Origin: Chryseobacterium paridis
GTDB taxonomy: Bacteria > Bacteroidota > Bacteroidia > Flavobacteriales > Weeksellaceae
NCBI RefSeq assembly: GCF_016595215.1
Contig: NZ_JAENHK010000010.1
Coordinates: 1,969,390 to 2,033,389, forward strand
Direction of reading: 5' to 3'
Length of the DNA: 64,000 nt
Position numbers and translations under genes: made by a program. Below the pieces are notes generated by a model. That model did not search any database. It saw nothing but the letters and a program-made list of their open reading frames with translations, and was not told where the DNA came from. Numbering within the stretch: the first letter of the stretch is position 1; each line of letters starts with the position of its first letter. Below are positions 59,308-64,000 of this stretch, piece by piece.

Positions 59308-60132
59308 ATGCAAGAAAAGCTTCCAGAATATAACGGTTACAGAATCTCAGTTCCTCCGGAATTTGAAACCATATTTTCCCATTTTTATTTTGCAGAAAAC
59401 ATGTCTGAGGAGGCGGTTACCAAAACATTATTACCTACTTATCAGACCATTTTATTATTTTGTTTTGGAGAAAGCGCCTCAATGGTCACTAAAGAAAAAA
59501 CAAAGATAACGGTTGATAAATGTATTGTATTTGGTCCTATCAGAAATTCCTTTGATTATACATTACCAGCTAAGACCTCTATTTTAGTAGCTAATTTTAA
59601 GGATGATGCTTTTTATCGTTTTTTTGGAAAAGCATGCATTTCATATAATGCAGCGATGAATCCGGATGACCTTCTCGACGAAAACTGTTTTACTAATTTA
59701 TGGTACCAAATTTCAGCATTAAATTCTACACAGAAACAGGTAGATCACATTCTGGAATTCTGTAAACCTTATTTGCAAAGTCGTGATACCACAAGCCAAC
59801 TGCTCAGTAACTTTACCTATGATAATTTAAATCCAATCAAAACGATTGCTGAGAAAACCAATCAAAGTGAGCGGAATATTCAGCTAAAGCAAAAACAACA
59901 GTTTGGATATTCATCTAAAGAGATCAATCGTTATAACCGCTTTTCGAAGGCGATTCAACTCATTGAAAAGAAGATTGCCAATCAAAATAAAGTGGAGTGG
60001 TTTACCATTATTGATGAATGTAATTATTACGATCAAAGTCAACTTATCCATGATTTTAAACATTTTATTCATCTATCCCCTTCTCAGTACCTGAAATTCC
60101 AACAGGACATCTGTAATCCAAAATCAGAATAA
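59308..60132 (+). CDS. AraC-like transcriptional regulator
   Basis: 274 residues. N-terminal sensor of the DUF6597 type (YNGYRISVPPEFETIFSHFYFAEN), C-terminal AraC-type HTH that is less conserved than usual (IKTIAEKTNQSERNIQLKQKQQFGYSSKEI; DECNYYDQSQLIHDFKHFIHLSPSQYL). Probably co-transcribed with the TetR gene and perhaps controls the following quinone reductase gene. Confidence 0.82.
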   Translation: MQEKLPEYNGYRISVPPEFETIFSHFYFAENMSEEAVTKTLLPTYQTILLFCFGESASMVTKEKTKITVDKCIVFGPIRNSFDYTLPAKTSILVANFKDDAFYRFFGKACISYNAAMNPDDLLDENCFTNLWYQISALNSTQKQVDHILEFCKPYLQSRDTTSQLLSNFTYDNLNPIKTIAEKTNQSERNIQLKQKQQFGYSSKEINRYNRFSKAIQLIEKKIANQNKVEWFTIIDECNYYDQSQLIHDFKHFIHLSPSQYLKFQQDICNPKSE

Positions 60133-60175
60133 TCCTCGTTTCGTTTTCTTACAATTTTCACATGCTCTGCTCTTC

Positions 60176-60183
60176 TACCTTTG
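60176..60183 (+). promoter_or_regulatory. -7 element of the quinone reductase gene
   Basis: TACCTTTG matches TAnnTTTG, 28 bases before the ATG at 60212. Confidence 0.45.
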
Positions 60184-60211
60184 TCCTATAACAAATTAAA
60201 AAGTAGAAAAA

Positions 60212-60865
60212 ATGAGACACTTAATTATTTACGCACATTATAACGAAAACAGTTTAAATCATAATCTTTTACAAACTGTAGTTGAAAGTCTTACTTCTCA
60301 AAATCATGAAGTAGTTATCAGAGATCTGTACGCCATTAATTTTGACCCCGTTTCCTCTCTTAAAGATATACAGGAACAAAGAAAGGGAATTCTAGCCGAT
60401 GACATTAAACATGAACAAGAATTCATTTCCTGGGCAGAACACGTTACCTTTATTTATCCTATATGGTGGACGGGAATGCCAGCTATCATGAAAGGATATA
60501 TAGACAGGGTTTTCAGCTATGGTTACGCTTATCGTTATGATCAGGGAGTACAAAAAGGGCTATTAACCGGCAAGCAAACGGTAATTATCAATACCCACGG
60601 CAAGTCTCACGAAGAATATGAACGTATTGGAATGGATAAAGCCCTTTCTCTTACTTCTGATAAAGGAATCTTTACGTACTGTGGATTTGAGATCAATCAA
60701 CATTTTTTCTTTGATAAAGCTGACAGAGTTACTCCTGAAGAACTTGAAATCTGGAAAGAACAGATCATAAATACCTATATGGAAATTTCAGTTCGTTTTG
60801 AAAATTTCGCTCAAAATGAAGTTGAAAAAGTAAATGGTGAGCTGGGATCTATTCATCTATCCTAA
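60212..60865 (+). CDS. NAD(P)H dehydrogenase (quinone)/flavodoxin-2 family
   Basis: 217 residues of the DT-diaphorase-like flavodoxin fold: start LIIYAHYNENSLNHNLLQ, WAEHVTFIYPIWWTGMPAIMKGYIDRVFSYGYAY (isoalloxazine and nicotinamide contacts, PIWW) and INTHGKSHEEY. Reduces quinones or related electrophiles by two electrons with NAD(P)H and FAD or FMN. Follows an AraC-like regulator gene with its own -7 element. A strong terminator follows. Confidence 0.9.
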   Translation: MRHLIIYAHYNENSLNHNLLQTVVESLTSQNHEVVIRDLYAINFDPVSSLKDIQEQRKGILADDIKHEQEFISWAEHVTFIYPIWWTGMPAIMKGYIDRVFSYGYAYRYDQGVQKGLLTGKQTVIINTHGKSHEEYERIGMDKALSLTSDKGIFTYCGFEINQHFFFDKADRVTPEELEIWKEQIINTYMEISVRFENFAQNEVEKVNGELGSIHLS

Positions 60866-60919
60866 GCAGAAACTTCGTGGATGTTAACTTCAATAAAGAA
60901 ATAGTAATACAATATATGG

Positions 60920-60949
60920 AGTCCGGACAAATTTGTCCGGACTTTTTTT
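60920..60949 (+). terminator. Terminator of the quinone reductase gene
   Basis: AGTCCGGACAAA and TTTGTCCGGACT form a perfect 24-base palindrome (60920-60943) followed by a T tract. Confidence 0.9.
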
Positions 60950-61106
60950 ATGCAAAAAAATGTAATATACTTGTAATTATACGTTAAATATTAAAAAAAC
61001 CAATTAAACACAAAACAATTCACTAATAACTGAATAAAATATTTCTATATTTACCACATATATAATATCACTATTTGTTGAATTGTCGCACAAGTAATCA
61101 TTTGAT

Positions 61107-63485
61107 ATGAACAGAAACATTATTATCTTCTTATGCATGGTATCATCTCCCTTTATTTTTGCTCAAAGCATTCAAGGGGTTGTTACTGGTAAAGAAGATA
61201 AATCTGTTTCAGAAGTTGAAGTACTTGTTACAAAAGACAAAGAAAAATACTCTGCTATAACCGATGGAAACGGAGTATTTAAAATAGCCCTAAAAGAGAA
61301 CGGAGATTATTTACTGGAAATTATAGAAGATGGTGTAAAAGTAGAAAGTGAAAAGCTATCTGTTACAGGAGATATAAATAAACATTTTCGATTAAAAAAA
61401 ATATCTCCTGTAGAACAAAAGATAGAAGGAGTAGTTGTTGAGGTAAAGAAAAAACTATTTGAGAGAAAAATAGACCGATTGGTTTTCAATGTTGAAAATT
61501 CGGTGGCGGCTCAGGGAACAGATGTGATGGAAGCATTATCAAAAACACCAATGGTACGTGCAACTGATGATGCCATTAGCATTGCAGGAAAAAATAATGT
61601 GGCTGTAATGATAGATGACCGTCTCTTAAATTTATCAGGACAGGAACTTATTAATTATTTAAAAACACTTCGTTCCGATGATATTTCTAAAATTGAAGTG
61701 ATTACCACTCCCCCGGCAAAATATGAAGCCGAGGGAAAAAGTGGATTGATCAATATTATCCATAAGAAGAATACGAATCTGGGATGGAATGGCTCTTTAC
61801 AGACCTCTGGAAGTTATTTCTATGGACGAACTACTGTGAGTACACGAAATGGAGCAGGTTTTAATTATCAGGGAAAAAAAATATCCCTGACTGCTAATTT
61901 ATCTTCAGGTGATAATTATTGGGCAACTACTGCTTATAATTACTTAACCGGAACAACCAATTCAAACTACTGGAATACGGATTCTAAAGAGGTAAATAAT
62001 AACAAATATAAAGGAGGAAATCTCAAGGGAGAATATAAGATTAATGAAAAAAGCCTCGTTGGCTTCAATTACAACTATTCTTTTGGTAACCCTTTGGATC
62101 AGTCTTCAAACTATACTTCTATTTTTAATGAAAAGAGGAACCTCAATCTATTTTCAGACAGTAAAACTAAAGATCACAGAAACGTTCACAATACAACCGC
62201 ATTCTATGATTTAAAACTTGATACAATGGGAAGTAAATTGAGCTTGTCTGCTAATTTGCTGATCAATAATTCGGATGCCCGAAATTTTTATAATACAGTT
62301 ACTGACAAAACAATTTCTACCTTTAGCAATCCTGTTAATAAATACAGAATCTATTCCGGACAGGCAGATTTAGAAAAGAACTTTGCTAAAATAAAAACCG
62401 AATACGGTCTGAAATACACCACGATCAGAAACAATTCCGATTTCAATTTTTTTGATATTGAAAATGGACAATATATCGTAAACAGGGATAGAACAAACTC
62501 TTTCAATTACAAGGAGCAGAATTATGCCATCTATGCATCTACCAGTTTTAAAATTAATGATAAGTGGGATGCCAAAGCAGGGCTCCGATATGAGTATACT
62601 TCTTTAGAAGGAATCTCACTAAATGATAATTCTTCTGCAAAGATCAAATATGGAAAATTTTTCCCAACTGCCTATTTAAGCTATAAAGCTGACGAAAATA
62701 ATACGCTCTCTTTGAACTACTCAAGAAGAATTACCCGTCCTTATTTTGGGAATCTAAATCCATTCAAAAATTATACTTCAGAATTTGAATATACTACCGG
62801 TAATCCATATCTCCTTCCTTCATTCTCAGATAATTTTGAATTCGGATATGTGTTGAAAAATAATTTTAATGTCACCTTATATTACAACTATAATAAAGAT
62901 GATTGGGATAGGATTCAGATGGTGCAGGACAATCTTAAATACAGTGTTGTTAAAAACTTTTATAATGAAGACCAGGCCGGAATCAATATCAGCTATAATT
63001 ACAACAAACTAAAATGGCTTGAATCCAATGTTTTTGTAAATGGATTTTACGCTAAATCCAAATCATTTCTTCCGGAAGCGATGGCCGCACCTGCAGGATT
63101 TGGTGGTAATCTCAATTTCGACAATAACTTTTTCCTGAACAAAGAAAAAACATTCACTTTCATCCTTGGTATGTGGAGCAGCATTCCCTACAGAAAAGGG
63201 AATACCTATTTTAAAGGAAATTCTTCTGTATATTCAGGGGTGAAGCTTAACCTGATGCAGAAAAATCTTATGATCACGTTGTATATGAATGATATTCTAA
63301 ACATTGATCGTAACAAAGGAACAGAATACTATCCTGATTATAATGTAGAATATTACACCAAAGGAACTTCCCGAAATATGTACCTTTCTGTAACATATAA
63401 GTTCGGAAATAATAATGTAAAAGGAACAACAAAGCAAGTCAATTTTGAGGAATCAAAAAGAGCTGGTGAAAATGGGGGGAATTAA
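61107..63485 (+). CDS. TonB-dependent receptor-like outer membrane beta-barrel protein
   Basis: 792 residues. Signal peptide (MNRNIIIFLCMVSSPFIFAQ), a carboxypeptidase-regulatory-like domain (about 23-95), a plug domain (about 115-215; FNVENSVAAQGTDVMEALSKTP, VMIDDRLLNLSGQELINYL, IEVITTPPAKYEAEGKSGLINII), then a 14-22-strand barrel. The end is YKFGNN followed by a 23-residue polar tail (GENGGN), not the usual terminal Phe. This matches the outer-membrane-barrel family found beside AraC regulators in Bacteroidota; here an AraC gene is convergent just downstream. A truncated relative lies at 57.9 kb. Ligand unknown. Confidence 0.88.
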   Translation: MNRNIIIFLCMVSSPFIFAQSIQGVVTGKEDKSVSEVEVLVTKDKEKYSAITDGNGVFKIALKENGDYLLEIIEDGVKVESEKLSVTGDINKHFRLKKISPVEQKIEGVVVEVKKKLFERKIDRLVFNVENSVAAQGTDVMEALSKTPMVRATDDAISIAGKNNVAVMIDDRLLNLSGQELINYLKTLRSDDISKIEVITTPPAKYEAEGKSGLINIIHKKNTNLGWNGSLQTSGSYFYGRTTVSTRNGAGFNYQGKKISLTANLSSGDNYWATTAYNYLTGTTNSNYWNTDSKEVNNNKYKGGNLKGEYKINEKSLVGFNYNYSFGNPLDQSSNYTSIFNEKRNLNLFSDSKTKDHRNVHNTTAFYDLKLDTMGSKLSLSANLLINNSDARNFYNTVTDKTISTFSNPVNKYRIYSGQADLEKNFAKIKTEYGLKYTTIRNNSDFNFFDIENGQYIVNRDRTNSFNYKEQNYAIYASTSFKINDKWDAKAGLRYEYTSLEGISLNDNSSAKIKYGKFFPTAYLSYKADENNTLSLNYSRRITRPYFGNLNPFKNYTSEFEYTTGNPYLLPSFSDNFEFGYVLKNNFNVTLYYNYNKDDWDRIQMVQDNLKYSVVKNFYNEDQAGINISYNYNKLKWLESNVFVNGFYAKSKSFLPEAMAAPAGFGGNLNFDNNFFLNKEKTFTFILGMWSSIPYRKGNTYFKGNSSVYSGVKLNLMQKNLMITLYMNDILNIDRNKGTEYYPDYNVEYYTKGTSRNMYLSVTYKFGNNNVKGTTKQVNFEESKRAGENGGN

Positions 63486-63511
63486 AAATTTCTTTCAACA
63501 AAACATTTATC

Positions 63512-64000
63512 CTACGCCTTTGTTGTATTCACATAGTTTTTGCGAAATTCAGTTGGATTATTTCCGGTATGCTTTTTAAAGGCCTTGCTCAAATGACTTT
63601 TATCTGTAAAACCGAATTCATAAGCAATTTCAGAAATACGCATTGTACTATGAAGAAGTTTATTTTCAACCTGTTTGAGTTTATAATCCATTATATAATC
63701 CTGAAACCCCACTCCTGTATGATGCTTGAAATACCGACCAAGATAAGCTTCTGCTATCCCAAAGGTATTACCGATATGTTCAGCTTTAAGTTTATCCGGA
63801 TCTGAAATATTCCTTTGAATGTAATTTAAGATATCAAGAGCTTTACTATCACTATTCTCATCCATCTTCTCTGGTAAAGTAAGTGAAATATTCCTCGATA
63901 CAATAACCAATAAGGTATTGATATATTGGTCAATCACTTCCTTATGAAACAAATCTTTTCTTTCATGTTCATTGATAATAAAATGCATTAACGACTGAAT
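63512..64000 (-). CDS. AraC family transcriptional regulator (partial)
   Basis: The C-terminal 162 residues of an AraC protein; the frame stays open through the window end, so the ATG at 63988 is probably internal and the sensor domain is outside. Double HTH: KAEHIGNTFGIAEAYLGRYFKHHTG and ISEIAYEFGFTDKSHLSKAFKKHTGNNPTEFRK. It is convergent with the receptor gene, 26 bases apart, and may regulate it or a gene beyond the window. Confidence 0.88.
   Translation of the reverse strand: MQSLMHFIINEHERKDLFHKEVIDQYINTLLVIVSRNISLTLPEKMDENSDSKALDILNYIQRNISDPDKLKAEHIGNTFGIAEAYLGRYFKHHTGVGFQDYIMDYKLKQVENKLLHSTMRISEIAYEFGFTDKSHLSKAFKKHTGNNPTEFRKNYVNTTKA

Noticed and set aside
1..64000. tRNA or rRNA genes, CRISPR arrays, insertion sequences, prophage or integron features
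   Set aside because: None seen: no T-loop/anticodon patterns, no regularly spaced repeats, and no transposase, integrase or phage structural genes among the frames.

Overview
The window looks like a chromosomal segment of a low-GC member of Bacteroidota, most likely Flavobacteriales/Weeksellaceae close to Chryseobacterium. Evidence seen directly: Bacteroidota-type promoter elements (TAnnTTTG, in places with an upstream TTG), no clear Shine-Dalgarno sites, a protein with a type IX secretion sorting domain, SusC/Oar-like TonB receptors, an S16 protein with a long tail, a minimal class I ribonucleotide reductase of the Flavobacterium type, and a subclass B1 metallo-beta-lactamase. The species is an inference.

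Region 1 (1-11 kb): the N-terminal part of a thioredoxin-reductase-like flavoenzyme; a metallo-beta-lactamase downstream of an ArnT-type glycosyltransferase; a four-gene export operon (ABC ATPase, two MacB-type permeases, HlyD-type adaptor); then a divergent nrdB - small ABM-like ORF - nrdA operon whose 5' region holds several DnaA-box-like sites and whose intergenic gaps hold stable hairpins.

Region 2 (11-34 kb): mostly ordinary genes. An Oar-like TonB receptor, a T9SS-exported repeat protein, a DUF72 protein, small hypothetical and membrane proteins, an HD hydrolase/alpha-beta hydrolase pair, ribokinase, DUF4241, valS, a DUF1573 protein, PPK2, the RNase P RNA gene (minus strand), an ECF sigma factor overlapping a four-TM protein, an acyl-CoA synthetase, rpoN and asnS.

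Region 3 (34-54 kb): a three-gene operon (repeat surface protein, beta-barrel, CDP-alcohol phosphatidyltransferase) divergent from an HTH regulator/AraC pair with a palindrome over its promoter; rimM-rpsP; two serine beta-lactamase-fold hydrolases; nitroreductase, GreA-like factor, DUF805, SRPBCC, M3 peptidase, methyltransferase, TPR and Pmp3-like proteins; and an AraC-controlled pair made of an exported flavodoxin-RidA fusion and a DapB-like reductase that lacks the usual catalytic histidine.

Region 4 (54-64 kb): accessory in character. A TetR/MFS efflux pair with TAGATA/TATCTA palindromes, a VOC protein, an unknown 221-aa protein, a 3' remnant of a TonB-receptor gene whose full-length relative lies about 5 kb downstream, a 43-aa membrane peptide coupled to a small membrane protein, a second TetR gene behind a perfect 28-bp palindrome, an AraC-like regulator, a quinone reductase, the intact receptor, and a partial AraC regulator. 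No tRNA, rRNA, CRISPR array, insertion sequence or prophage was recognised. The best candidates for something undescribed are the flavodoxin-RidA/DapB-like pair and the 28-bp palindrome module.
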